In this document: positions 45,657 to 53,729 of the stretch, piece by piece
Numbering within the stretch: position 1 is the stretch's first letter
Layout of the letters: each line of letters opens with the position of its first letter
Assembly: GCF_001431465.1 (NCBI RefSeq)
Contig: NZ_LDJJ01000028.1
Location: 62,001-126,000, forward strand
Direction: 5' to 3'
DNA from: Stenotrophomonas terrae
GTDB lineage: Bacteria > Pseudomonadota > Gammaproteobacteria > Xanthomonadales > Xanthomonadaceae
Length of the DNA: 64,000 nucleotides
Translations under genes and position numbers: made by a program
Notes under the pieces: model-generated
Seen by the model: the letters and a program-made list of their open reading frames with translations, nothing else
The model's database searches: none
What the model was told of the DNA's origin: nothing

Positions 45657-47273
45657 CTAGGTAGATTCGCTGGTGGAGGAATCAGCGCGTGCAGGTCGCC
45701 GCACCGGAAACACGATCGACAACAAGGTGCCGCTGTCGCCGGCAGCTTGCAGATGCGAGCTTCCGCCGAGCAGGCGCGCGCGTTCCTCGATGCTGATCAT
45801 GCCAAGGCCACGGTGCATATCCACATGGGCCTGGTCAATGCCGATGCCATCATCCTCGATCTCAAGCAGACCCTGGCCACCGGCAAACTGCAGGCGCACC
45901 CAGGCATTGCGTGCATGCGCGTGCTGGTTGACGTTGTGGATTGCCTCCTGGGTGATGCGAAAGAGATTGAGCTTCTGCTGCTCATCGAGGATCTGTTCGT
46001 CATTGATGTCGCAATGCACGCGGTTACTGGCATGCCTGCAGGAGCCGCTGCACAGGCTGCGCAGCGCACTGGACAGGCTGGTGTAGCGCAACAGGCTTGG
46101 ATGCAGGTCATGCGAAAGACGGCGCACGTCGCTGGATACCTCCAGCACCTGCTCCTGCAGCTGCTCCATCTGCTCACGTGCCAGCGCAGGTGCGGCACGC
46201 TTCAGCGAACTGAGCTGGATGGAGATCGCCGCCAGCGACTGGTTGATGTCGTCATGCAGGTCGCGCGCGATACGGGTGCGCTCCTCCTCCTGCACCCTGA
46301 GCATCTGCGCGGTCATGTCCGCCAGCCGCGTGCTTGCTGCCTGCAAGGAGTTGCGTGCGCTCTGACGCTGCTCCACCAGCACGCTGAGCAGTAGCAGCGT
46401 GATGCCATCGCCAAACGCCCATAGCTGCACCGCGAGCGTGGTCCGTTCGCCGTCCCCGGATGCCAAGGGTCCCCAACCATGGATGCTGATGGCCATGCAC
46501 AACACGGTGGAGCACGACAACGCCAGGAAGGCCCCGGCCGGTCCCAATACCAGCAGCAGCCAGGCCAGCAACAGGGTGGAGGCCAGCATCAACAGGGGCT
46601 CGGCCATCGGCGAGGCCCAGGGCAGCATCCACGCGGTCCACAACAGAAGCAGCAGCATCAGCGCCAGGAAAGCGTGCAACCTGGACAGGGAGCGGTGGTT
46701 GCGAGTGCGTCGATGCATGCGCACCAGGGCGATGAAGGTCGGCACGATCAGCAGGTACGGCAAGGCGTTGGCCAGCAGCAGGTTATGCCACGCGCCCGCG
46801 AAGTCCGGCAGCGGAGTGCTGCGCAGCACCAGCAGCGTCCAGCCGGTGCTGCTCAGTGGCAGTGCCAGCACCGCAATCACCCAGAAAGTGGCGACCTGTG
46901 GAAAGTCCACGTTCACCGTATCCAGCAGGCCGAATTGGCGGATCAACAAGGTCGCGGCCGTCACCAGCAGCAACAGGCCGAGAATCAGCGCGGTGGCCTC
47001 GGTTGCGGTAGCGCCCCGCAGCGCGAGTATTCCGACGCAACCCAACAAGGCGCCACCGAAGCAGGCGGCCCATTCGACATAGGGGCGCCATAGCAAGGTG
47101 CACATCAGTGCGGCGCCGGGTAGCCACAGCGCGTGGCCCCCACGTGGCGAAATCCACGGCTCCACGGATACCAGCTGGGCGGCTGCGGCAACGGCAGCCA
47201 TTCCCGCGAACCGAGTGGTGGCGCGGTGTGACTCCATCTGTGACAACTGCACGAAAATGCTACGCACACCCAT
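45657..47273 (-). CDS. NarL-type sensor histidine kinase with MASE1-like membrane domain
   Basis: A 538-residue kinase. The N-terminal ~290 residues hold about eight membrane helices in a MASE1-like pattern (PWISPRGGHALWLPGAALMC, WVIAVLALPLSSTGWTLLVL and others). A coiled segment and HisKA_3 follow (RTRIARDLHDDINQSLAAIS, with phospho-His in LHDD), then HATPase (FRITQEAIHNVNQHAHA, IEDDGIGID, GLGMISIEERARLLGG). It partners with LuxR-type response regulators; the two at 48555 and 49331 are the obvious candidates. Start at 47273 follows GGAG; ATG 47237 is possible. Divergent from the AraC gene. Confidence 0.88.
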   Translation of the reverse strand: MGVRSIFVQLSQMESHRATTRFAGMAAVAAAAQLVSVEPWISPRGGHALWLPGAALMCTLLWRPYVEWAACFGGALLGCVGILALRGATATEATALILGLLLLVTAATLLIRQFGLLDTVNVDFPQVATFWVIAVLALPLSSTGWTLLVLRSTPLPDFAGAWHNLLLANALPYLLIVPTFIALVRMHRRTRNHRSLSRLHAFLALMLLLLLWTAWMLPWASPMAEPLLMLASTLLLAWLLLVLGPAGAFLALSCSTVLCMAISIHGWGPLASGDGERTTLAVQLWAFGDGITLLLLSVLVEQRQSARNSLQAASTRLADMTAQMLRVQEEERTRIARDLHDDINQSLAAISIQLSSLKRAAPALAREQMEQLQEQVLEVSSDVRRLSHDLHPSLLRYTSLSSALRSLCSGSCRHASNRVHCDINDEQILDEQQKLNLFRITQEAIHNVNQHAHARNAWVRLQFAGGQGLLEIEDDGIGIDQAHVDMHRGLGMISIEERARLLGGSSHLQAAGDSGTLLSIVFPVRRPARADSSTSEST

Positions 47274-47447
47274 GCAAGCAGCTCCATCTTCACACGGCGC
47301 CACCGCTGCATCGCACAAGCTAACCCGCCGTTTGGAAGGCCGGTTACCTCGCGAACGGCGATGGGAGCACGGATCCCGCCCCCGTTTCACCGGCTGTTGT
47401 AAGGCGCAATGGATCCAAACCGCTATCCACTTTCCGACAGGTGAGCG

Positions 47448-48452
47448 ATGGACACCACGTTTCTTTCGGCCCATGGCATGCATTACGGCTGCCTGGACAT
47501 AGACGGATTCGATCCGGAGGCGCTGCTTGGGGTGGTCAAGGACGCGCGCTTCGAGCAGCGTTTGCTGGGGCCGGGCTACTTCAGGGCTCGGGCGCAGCGC
47601 TTGGTATTTCCGGGTTTCAGCCTGGACCGCGGCACCTATACACAGCCGGTGCTGGCCAAGGGCATGTTTGCCCCGGACATGATGGGCCTGGCGCTGGCCA
47701 GCCATTGCGGTGAGCCCATGTGGCTCAACGGCCAGCGGGTCAGGGAAGGGCAGTTGATGGTATTTTCCGAAGACCGCGAGGTCGCGGTGAGATCGGTTTC
47801 CCCGCTGTGGCAATGGGTGGTACTGCGCATTCCGCGCAGCAGCTTGCAGGCAGCGGTTTTTGCCCGGTTGCAGCGCGAACTACCGTTGCCGCAGCATGGT
47901 TGGCGGCTGTGTCCGCGTACCGCCGATGACAACCTGAAGTTGAAGATGTGCGTGCAGTTCGTGCTGCAGCAGGCTGCGCGCTGGAGCCCAGCTACCTCGA
48001 TGGCCGAAGCAAGCATGCTCGGCGAGCTGCTGCTGGATGCCTTCGTCGATGCCTTGGAAGGCGCGGCAGGCAGCCACGAGAGCAGCCGCCATTTGGGTAG
48101 GCTTGAGCAGCGCGAGCGCTTCTTGCAGCGGGCGGAAGCGTTTCTGTGCAGCCAGGACGCCCTGCAGTACAGCAGCCGTGCGCTGGGCTGCGCGCTGTCG
48201 ATGAGCGAGCGCCAGCTCGAGCGGGTGTTCCACGATGTGTATGGGATGACGCCAAAGCGCTGGCATCAGGTAGCGCGGCTGAATCAGGCGCGGCAATTGC
48301 TGCTGGATGAGCCGCGCGCATGTGTAACCGAGGTTGCATTGCGCGCGGGATTCTCGCACCTGGGCCGTTTCGCCAGCGAGTACAGGCAACTATTCGGTGA
48401 GCGGCCGAGCGACACCCATATTTCCGTCAACAAAGCAAAAATGTCGCATTGA
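47448..48452 (+). CDS. AraC family transcriptional regulator
   Basis: The product has 334 residues. A ~220-residue N-terminal domain contains FRARAQRLVFPGFSLDRGTY and MWLNGQRVREGQLMVFSEDR, a cupin-like AraC sensing domain of the EutR type. The C-terminal HTH has YSSRALGCALSMSERQLERV and VTEVALRAGFSHLGRFASEY. It is divergent from the sensor kinase and precedes response regulator 1 by 102 bp on the same strand. It probably belongs to the control module of the sulfatase region. Confidence 0.85.
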   Translation: MDTTFLSAHGMHYGCLDIDGFDPEALLGVVKDARFEQRLLGPGYFRARAQRLVFPGFSLDRGTYTQPVLAKGMFAPDMMGLALASHCGEPMWLNGQRVREGQLMVFSEDREVAVRSVSPLWQWVVLRIPRSSLQAAVFARLQRELPLPQHGWRLCPRTADDNLKLKMCVQFVLQQAARWSPATSMAEASMLGELLLDAFVDALEGAAGSHESSRHLGRLEQRERFLQRAEAFLCSQDALQYSSRALGCALSMSERQLERVFHDVYGMTPKRWHQVARLNQARQLLLDEPRACVTEVALRAGFSHLGRFASEYRQLFGERPSDTHISVNKAKMSH

Positions 48453-48554
48453 CTACACGCTGCGTTAACAGCAGGCGGCCTAGATAGAGGGGCTTGGGTG
48501 CTCTATGCGGTGTTCTTTGCTTCCCGCTTTCCGCTGCCTGGTGGAGGTGCACGA

Positions 48555-49232
48555 ATGGAAACATGCGCAGTGCAAGGTGCCCGCTCGTGTTTGCGGGTGC
48601 TGGTTGCCGATGATCACGCGATGGTGGGCGAGGGGGTCGTGCGCCTGTTGCGGGATCGATTTGATGAGGTGCAACTGGTGCTTTCCGGCGAGCAATTGCT
48701 GCAGGCGGCGCGCGCCGGCGGCATCGACATCATTGTCACCGACATCAGCATGGAGGACATGACAGGGATCGACGCCATGCGCATGCTGCGGGCCGAGGGC
48801 ATCACAACGCCCTTCGTTTTCCTGTCCATGCATCACAGCTGCGCCATCGTAAGCGAGGCGCTGCGCGCCGGCGCCGGTGGCTATGTACTCAAGTCCGCAG
48901 CAGGAGACGAACTGCTGCATGCAATTGATGAGGTGCTGGCGGGGCGGGTGTATCTGGCCTCGGGGCTGGCGGCGATGGCCTTGACCTCCAGTGGGCGCGG
49001 CGAACGTTACACGCTCACCGACAAACAGCGGCGCATCCTCGACTGGGTAGCGCAGGGCCTGCGCTCCAAGCAGATTGCCTATGAGCTTGGGGTGTCAGTA
49101 CGCACGGTTGAGTCGCACAAGTACGCAATCATGCAGCTGATGGGCGTGCACGGAACCCTGGAGCTGGTGCGCCGGGCGCATCAACTCGGCTTGATAAAGG
49201 CGTTCCGCGACGATCTGCAGCAGCTGGCTTGA
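48555..49232 (+). CDS. LuxR/NarL-type response regulator 1
   Basis: The 225-residue product has a receiver with LRVLVADDHAMVGEGVVRLL, IIVTDISMEDMTGIDAMRML (phospho-Asp) and YVLKSAAGDELLHAI. The LuxR HTH is TDKQRRILDWVAQGLRSKQI, then AYELGVSVRTVESHKYAIM. The start at ATG 48555 has GGAGG six bases ahead; the in-frame GTG at 48498 does not. It is the only complete DNA-binding response regulator of the region and hence my candidate for binding the GTA-N4-TAC sites. Confidence 0.9.
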   Translation: METCAVQGARSCLRVLVADDHAMVGEGVVRLLRDRFDEVQLVLSGEQLLQAARAGGIDIIVTDISMEDMTGIDAMRMLRAEGITTPFVFLSMHHSCAIVSEALRAGAGGYVLKSAAGDELLHAIDEVLAGRVYLASGLAAMALTSSGRGERYTLTDKQRRILDWVAQGLRSKQIAYELGVSVRTVESHKYAIMQLMGVHGTLELVRRAHQLGLIKAFRDDLQQLA

Positions 49233-49237
49233 GCGAA

Positions 49238-49255
49238 GCAAGTAATTTTACTTGC
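49238..49255 (+). promoter_or_regulatory. shared operator-like palindrome 3 (GTAATTTTAC), widest symmetry
   Basis: GCAAGTAA-TT-TTACTTGC: 8-bp perfect arms whose core is GTAATTTTAC (49242-49251). It starts 6 bp after the response regulator 1 stop and ends 79 bp (core edge) before the ATG of response regulator 2. Confidence 0.65.
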
Positions 49256-49330
49256 GCAGCGCGGGTTTTTTTCCTGTGGCGACAAGCCGGGGCGCAGCCC
49301 AACATCGTACCGACGACGGTTGCGTCGGTG

Positions 49331-49753
49331 ATGACAATGAAGTCCATACGGGTACTGCTGGCAGAAGACAGCATGGCGGTGGCCCGGCCGCTGCAGATGT
49401 TGCTTGCCGTGGAGTTCGAGGTGGTTGGCTGGGTCGAAGACGGGTACTCGCTGCTGTCGATGGCGCGCGAGCTGAAGCCGGATGTCGTTGTGACCGATAT
49501 CACCATGCCCGGCCTGGACGGGCTGGCAGCGGCAGAGCTGCTGCTGGTCGAAGGGGTGATCAAGCATGTCGTGTTCATCACCATGCATGACGATCCGGCA
49601 CTGGTGCAGCGGGCGATGTGCCATCGCCGCTGCGGCTATGTACTGAAGGCCGATGCCGGCGAGGAGCTGCTGCTGGGCGTGCGCGAGGTGCTCGCCGGAA
49701 GGTCGTTCATGTCGGCATCAATCGTCAAGCGCATGCGCATTGGCCAGGCTTGA
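49331..49753 (+). CDS. response regulator 2, receiver only
   Basis: The 140-residue product is a LuxR-family-type receiver with IRVLLAEDSMAVARPLQMLL, VVVTDITMPGLDGLAAAELL (phospho-Asp) and YVLKADAGEELLLGVREVLA. It stops at the linker (SFMSASIVKRMRIGQA), where a LuxR HTH would normally begin, so it has lost or never had a DNA-binding domain. It may be a phosphate sink or a modulator of regulator 1. The longer frame from 49229 crosses the operator-like palindrome, so I start it at ATG 49331 (or 49337); neither has a good ribosome binding site. Confidence 0.8.
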   Translation: MTMKSIRVLLAEDSMAVARPLQMLLAVEFEVVGWVEDGYSLLSMARELKPDVVVTDITMPGLDGLAAAELLLVEGVIKHVVFITMHDDPALVQRAMCHRRCGYVLKADAGEELLLGVREVLAGRSFMSASIVKRMRIGQA

Positions 49754-49781
49754 TCTGCGCTGCTTGGCTGTTCAGCGAGAC

Positions 49782-50948
49782 TCAGAAAAGTATCGAGGCC
49801 AGCTTGCTTACAAGGCTGTCCACCGACATGGCGAAGAACACCAGGGGCAGCAGCGGTACTGCTGCACTGAACAGCATCCACAGCACATTGCCGCGGCAGA
49901 TGGGGACCAGCGACATCCGCGCCAGGCTGGCGTAGACGCTGGCGAAGTCGGCCAGGGCCGATGGCTGCGGGCTGTCCAGCAGGCTGGGCGCATCCTCGTC
50001 CGGTTGGCCGCGTTTCCAGTACAGATCGAAGCTGCGGATGGCGCGGTGGCCAAGTGCGCTGTACTTGAGCAGGGCATGGCGCTTGGCACGTATCAATGCC
50101 GGCGAAAGCAGGGCTAGCGGTGCAAGCAGCAGTATCGCCGAGCCAACAATATAGGCCGCCAGCAGATAGTGCACATTGCCCAGGGTCTGGCCGGCATAGA
50201 CGAAGTGATTGATGCAGCTGCCCGAGAGCACGATGCCGCCGGCCAGCGACAGTGCCGAGAAACGTTGTTGTGCGAAGCCGAGAAAGCCGATCCCGCCTGC
50301 ACCGTCCGGGTGCGGCGGACGCAGGTCAAGGTCAAGCCGGGTCAAGCGCCACAGCAGCACGGTCCAGATCAGGAAGCGCCATATCCACATCAGGCCGACC
50401 AGCCGAAACAGTGGCAGTGATACCCACCAGGCCCACCACGCCGCAGCCGATGCGCTGCCATCGGCGTGGGCGTGCCAGCCGCTGATGTGAGTCAGCTCGG
50501 TTACCACCGGTGGGCTCAGCAAAGCCGGCGCCAGCGCCACCAGCAGACACAGCCACTCCGGGATATGCGAGTCGCGAAGGGCGCGGGCGCGCGCCACCAG
50601 CGTGTCGAAGGCAGCATGCTGATTGGCGGGGACCAAACCGGCACGGTTGAGCTGGCGGACCGCGCTGCGCAGTAGACAGTCGGCTGGCGCTGCAGCCAGC
50701 ACCAGCAAGGGCAGGGCCAAGGCAAAGCGTGCGTAGAACGAGGTGTCGGCGAGCAACGGCATGGTCACCCGGCCCGGTAGCAGGCTGCCTTCCCACGCAC
50801 AGGCCAGTAGCAAGGGCAGGCATGCCAACGTGACCAATACTCCGGCTATCAGCGGCGGCAAGGCCAGACGGCTGCGTAGCAGGCCAAGCCAGTGCATGGC
50901 CCGGTAGACCAGGCCGCCACGCATCAGCGACAAGTCGTCGGATGTCAT
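49782..50948 (-). CDS. multispanning membrane protein of unknown function
   Basis: The 388-residue product has about seven or eight hydrophobic helices (LPPLIAGVLVTLACLPLLLA, FYARFALALPLLVLAAAP, EWLCLLVALAPALLSPPVV, AAWWAWWVSLPLFRLVGLMW and others). A cytosolic loop contains RLTRLDLDLRPPHPDGAGG and a hydrophilic segment lies before the last helix (LPLVFFAMSVDSLVSKL). No catalytic motif recognised. Start at ATG 50948 follows AGGAG. It converges on response regulator 2 and diverges from the DUF202 operon, with a GTA-N4-TAC site between them. Confidence 0.75.
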   Translation of the reverse strand: MTSDDLSLMRGGLVYRAMHWLGLLRSRLALPPLIAGVLVTLACLPLLLACAWEGSLLPGRVTMPLLADTSFYARFALALPLLVLAAAPADCLLRSAVRQLNRAGLVPANQHAAFDTLVARARALRDSHIPEWLCLLVALAPALLSPPVVTELTHISGWHAHADGSASAAAWWAWWVSLPLFRLVGLMWIWRFLIWTVLLWRLTRLDLDLRPPHPDGAGGIGFLGFAQQRFSALSLAGGIVLSGSCINHFVYAGQTLGNVHYLLAAYIVGSAILLLAPLALLSPALIRAKRHALLKYSALGHRAIRSFDLYWKRGQPDEDAPSLLDSPQPSALADFASVYASLARMSLVPICRGNVLWMLFSAAVPLLPLVFFAMSVDSLVSKLASILF

Positions 50949-51018
50949 CGTATGCGAGCTCCTCGCCACCGTCTGGCATGGAGAACAAGCTTAGTGATCG
51001 GCCGATGCCAAGCCTGCA

Positions 51019-51028
51019 GTAAAAATAC
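51019..51028 (-). promoter_or_regulatory. shared operator-like palindrome 4 (GTATTTTTAC / GTAAAAATAC), divergent
   Basis: GCA-GTAAAAATAC-TGGG on the plus strand. It is 70 bp before the membrane protein start (50948) and 82 bp before the GTG of the operon gene at 51111, so one site can serve both directions. GTAGTAATC follows at 51042. Confidence 0.65.
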
Positions 51029-51110
51029 TGGGCCGCCGTCAGTAGTAATCGTGATTGTGCGTGCCAGTCGTCGCGACCATGCTGCGCACTCAGTCGAAGG
51101 AGTGCGGCAC

Positions 51111-51533
51111 GTGGATGGCTTCCTGGAGTATCTGCATCGGTTCGCCAGCGATCTGTTCGGAAGAACCGATGGGCCGATGACGTTCCGCTTTTTCCTGCAG
51201 CCAACCATGGCCTTCATTGCTGCCCTGCATGACGGCATCAAGGATGCCAAGCTCGGGCGCTCGCCGTATATGGCAGGGCTGATGTCCTCCTCGCATGACG
51301 AGCGCATCCGATCCTTCCGCGAGGGCGTCACTGCGGTCACGCGGGTGTTGTTGCTGGGCGTGGTGATGGATGTCTTCTACCAGTTCAAGGTATATGGCGG
51401 CTTCAAGTATCCGCTGGAGACCTTCGTCATTGCGGTGGCCTTGGCGTTCATTCCCTATCTGCTGCTGCGTGGGCCGGTTGCACGCGTGGCCAAGTGGTGG
51501 AGAACACGCAAGGCCGGCGGACGCGACTCATGA
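51111..51533 (+). CDS. small membrane protein opening the DUF202-FGE operon
   Basis: The 140-residue product starts at a GTG preceded by AAGGAG at eight bases (VDGFLEYLHRFASDLFGRTD). Residues about 25-70 are soluble (LHDGIKDAKLGRSPYMAGLM) and two helices follow (VTRVLLLGVVMDVFYQF, ETFVIAVALAFIPYLLLRGP). The C-terminus is basic. No family recognised. It overlaps the DUF202 gene by 4 bp (ATGA) and is probably the first gene of the operon reaching 59596. Confidence 0.65.
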   Translation: MDGFLEYLHRFASDLFGRTDGPMTFRFFLQPTMAFIAALHDGIKDAKLGRSPYMAGLMSSSHDERIRSFREGVTAVTRVLLLGVVMDVFYQFKVYGGFKYPLETFVIAVALAFIPYLLLRGPVARVAKWWRTRKAGGRDS

Positions 51534-52174
51534 AGCACCATAAGAAGGCAGCGCCACAGCTGCAGCAGCATGCACGGCCGCACCGCAACGTGCCGCAGCC
51601 GGTGCCGCCGGTTCCGGAGGTGGACACGGCGAACAGTGACCAGGCATCGGTTGCCTATTCGGCGTACCGCACCGGCCTGTCCAATCACCGCACCGGTCTG
51701 TCCGAGCACCGTACCGATCTGTCCGAATATCGCACCGATCTTTCGGATGATCGTACCGAGATGTCGATGCGGCGTACCGGCATGTCGTTCCAGCGTACGC
51801 GTATGAGTGCTGATCGCACGCTGATGTCGATCATGCGTACGGCACTGTCGCTGATCAGCTTTGGTTTCACCATCTTCCAGGTGTTCAACAAACTGCTGCA
51901 CGAACCGGCGGTACGCCTGGCCTCCGATGCGCCGCGCAATTTCGGCGTGGCGATGGTCGGGCTCGGCATCCTGGCGTTGACGCTGGGCATCGTCTATCAC
52001 CTGAATTTCATGAAGGCCCTGCGTATCGAGCGGAACAGCATGGTGCAGCAGGGTCTGTTGCATGGGGAAAGCCCCTATCCGGTTTCCGCAACCCTGATAA
52101 CCGCAGGTCTGCTCTGGCTGCTCGGCTTGTTCGCCATCGTCAGCATGGTCTTCAACGTCGCGCCATTTGCCTGA
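51530..52174 (+). CDS. DUF202 membrane protein with nine RT heptad repeats
   Basis: The 214-residue product has a basic, Pro-rich N-terminus (residues 1-40), then nine consecutive 7-residue repeats of the form xRTxLSx, with RT at residues 47, 54, 61, 68, 75, 82, 89, 96 and 103. A DUF202-type hydrophobic region starts at 105 (ALSLISFGFTIFQVFNKLL), and two more helices follow (NFGVAMVGLGILALTLGIV, ATLITAGLLWLLGLFAIVSM). Ordinary DUF202 proteins carry only one or a few such RT motifs before the first helix. The repeat should form a long amphipathic helix reaching the membrane. Function unknown. Confidence 0.82.
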   Translation: MKHHKKAAPQLQQHARPHRNVPQPVPPVPEVDTANSDQASVAYSAYRTGLSNHRTGLSEHRTDLSEYRTDLSDDRTEMSMRRTGMSFQRTRMSADRTLMSIMRTALSLISFGFTIFQVFNKLLHEPAVRLASDAPRNFGVAMVGLGILALTLGIVYHLNFMKALRIERNSMVQQGLLHGESPYPVSATLITAGLLWLLGLFAIVSMVFNVAPFA

Positions 52175-52302
52175 GCGGACGTTCAGCAGGGCAGGCAGCC
52201 GTCTTGCCGGTACCTGCGCAGACGCCTTGATCAAGTACATGTCGAACGCAGGCAACGACAACAGCATCGGTTCAATCGCAGCAGACCGCAGGGAGAGCTT
52301 AG

Positions 52303-53229
52303 ATGTGCCAAGCGAATGAAGTTCCCGTCTCGATACCCGGTGGTGTGTTCGTCATGGGCTCGGATGATCACTACCCGGAGGAGCGGCCCGCGCACAAGGT
52401 GCGGGTTGGGCCATTCCGTATCGATCCCGGCCCGGTGACCAACTATCAGTTCCGGCAGTTCGTCGAGGCCACCGGTCATGTCACATTGGCCGAGCGGCCA
52501 GCCAGGGCCGAGGACTATCCCGGCGCGGATCCAGCGATGCTGGTGCCATCGTCGGTGGTATTCGTGCCGCCGCCAGGGCCGGTGGATCATTCCAACCACT
52601 ATCAATGGTGGCACTACATCGCCGGCGCGGACTGGCGCCACCCGCGCGGGCCCGGTAGCTCCATCGACAATCTGGACCTGCATCCGGTGGTCCACGTGGC
52701 GCATGAAGATGCTGCTGCCTATGCCGCCTGGGCGGGCAAGCACCTGCCCAGCGAGGCCGAGTGGGAGTTTGCTGCGCGCGGCGGCCAGGTTGAAGGTGAG
52801 TTCGCGTGGGGGGATGAGCTGGTGCCGGCAGGGCGCCACATGGCCAATACCTTCCAGGGCGAGTTCCCGTGGCGCAATGACAAGGACGACGGCTATGAGT
52901 GGACGTCGCCGGTCGGTGCGTTTCCCGCCAACGGCTATGGTTTGCTGGACATGATAGGCAACGTCTGGGAGTGGACCGATGACTGGTACGCCGCCCACCA
53001 TGACGTACAGGGCAAACCGTGCTGCGCTGTCGACAACCCGCGTGGAGGGCCGTGCGAGAACAGCCACGACCCTGGAAATCCCATTGTGGTGCCGCGGCGC
53101 GTCACCAAAGGCGGCTCGCATCTGTGTGCGCCCAGTTACTGTCGGCGTTACCGGCCGGCAGCACGCATGGCGCAGTGCATCGATACGGCAACCTCGCATC
53201 TGGGGTTCCGCTGCGTGGTGCGTGGGTAG
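52303..53229 (+). CDS. formylglycine-generating enzyme (sulfatase-modifying factor)
   Basis: This 308-residue FGE oxidises the sulfatase CxPxR cysteine to C-alpha-formylglycine using O2. It has the FGE-sulfatase domain with PVTNYQFRQFVEATGHVT, the family block LPSEAEWEFAARGGQVEGEF followed by AWGDEL, GLLDMIGNVWEWTDDWY, and the active-site pair Cys275 and Cys280 in GGSHLCAPSYCRRYRPAARM. The Cys pair distinguishes true FGE from the many non-catalytic relatives (EgtB, PvdO types). No signal peptide, so it acts in the cytosol, like both sulfatases here. GGGAG precedes the ATG. Confidence 0.93.
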   Translation: MCQANEVPVSIPGGVFVMGSDDHYPEERPAHKVRVGPFRIDPGPVTNYQFRQFVEATGHVTLAERPARAEDYPGADPAMLVPSSVVFVPPPGPVDHSNHYQWWHYIAGADWRHPRGPGSSIDNLDLHPVVHVAHEDAAAYAAWAGKHLPSEAEWEFAARGGQVEGEFAWGDELVPAGRHMANTFQGEFPWRNDKDDGYEWTSPVGAFPANGYGLLDMIGNVWEWTDDWYAAHHDVQGKPCCAVDNPRGGPCENSHDPGNPIVVPRRVTKGGSHLCAPSYCRRYRPAARMAQCIDTATSHLGFRCVVRG

Positions 53230-53279
53230 GCGGCCATGCAGCTGTTTGCCTTGCCAGTAGTGCAATGCGGGGAACGGAC

Positions 53280-53654
53280 ATGATCCGGCAATGGCTGCTG
53301 CTGATGTCCGAGCCGGCAGTGGACATCATTGATCTGATGGCGACCTTGATCATCTGCTTCGCCACGGTGGTTGCGTTCATCCGGGTTGTGCAGCAGGTGT
53401 TCAAGCCGGATACGCACGAAAGGGCACGGCAGATCTGGCTGGACTATGGACGCTGGCTGGTTGCCGGCTTGACCTTCCAACTGGCCGCCGACGTGATCGA
53501 GTCGTCAATCGTGCCGAGCTGGGAAGCGATCGCGCAGCTGGGTGCGGTGGCGCTCATCCGTACCTTCCTCAACTACTTCCTGGAACGCGACATCACCGAG
53601 ATAAAGGCACGGCAGCGGCCACGGCCGCCGTTGGAAACAGGCCAGGGCGCGTAG
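53280..53654 (+). CDS. DUF1622 membrane protein
   Basis: The 124-residue product has a first helix (DIIDLMATLIICFATVVAFI), then ARQIWLDYGRWLVAGLTFQL followed by AADVIESSIVPSWEAIAQLG, and AVALIRTFLNYFLERDI. This is the DUF1622 pattern: LGRWLxLGLEFxLAADI and IRTFLNYFLE. Two or three membrane helices. Function unknown. It is 50 bp after the FGE gene in the operon; ATG 53265 is an alternative start. Confidence 0.85.
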   Translation: MIRQWLLLMSEPAVDIIDLMATLIICFATVVAFIRVVQQVFKPDTHERARQIWLDYGRWLVAGLTFQLAADVIESSIVPSWEAIAQLGAVALIRTFLNYFLERDITEIKARQRPRPPLETGQGA

Positions 53655-53729
53655 CTACCGGGTCAGACAGATGAGCAACCTTTCCGATGGTCGCCATGCG
53701 GCGTCGGGTCACGTAATCGGAGCATCAGC

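Noticed and set aside
52303-53229. EgtB- or PvdO-like non-sulfatase role for the FGE-domain protein
   Set aside because: Those relatives lack the paired active-site cysteines that are present here at residues 275 and 280 in the GGSxxC-x4-C-x-RYR context.
52231-53265. 344-codon frame on the minus strand
   Set aside because: Antisense of the FGE gene, whose catalytic motifs on the plus strand are unambiguous.
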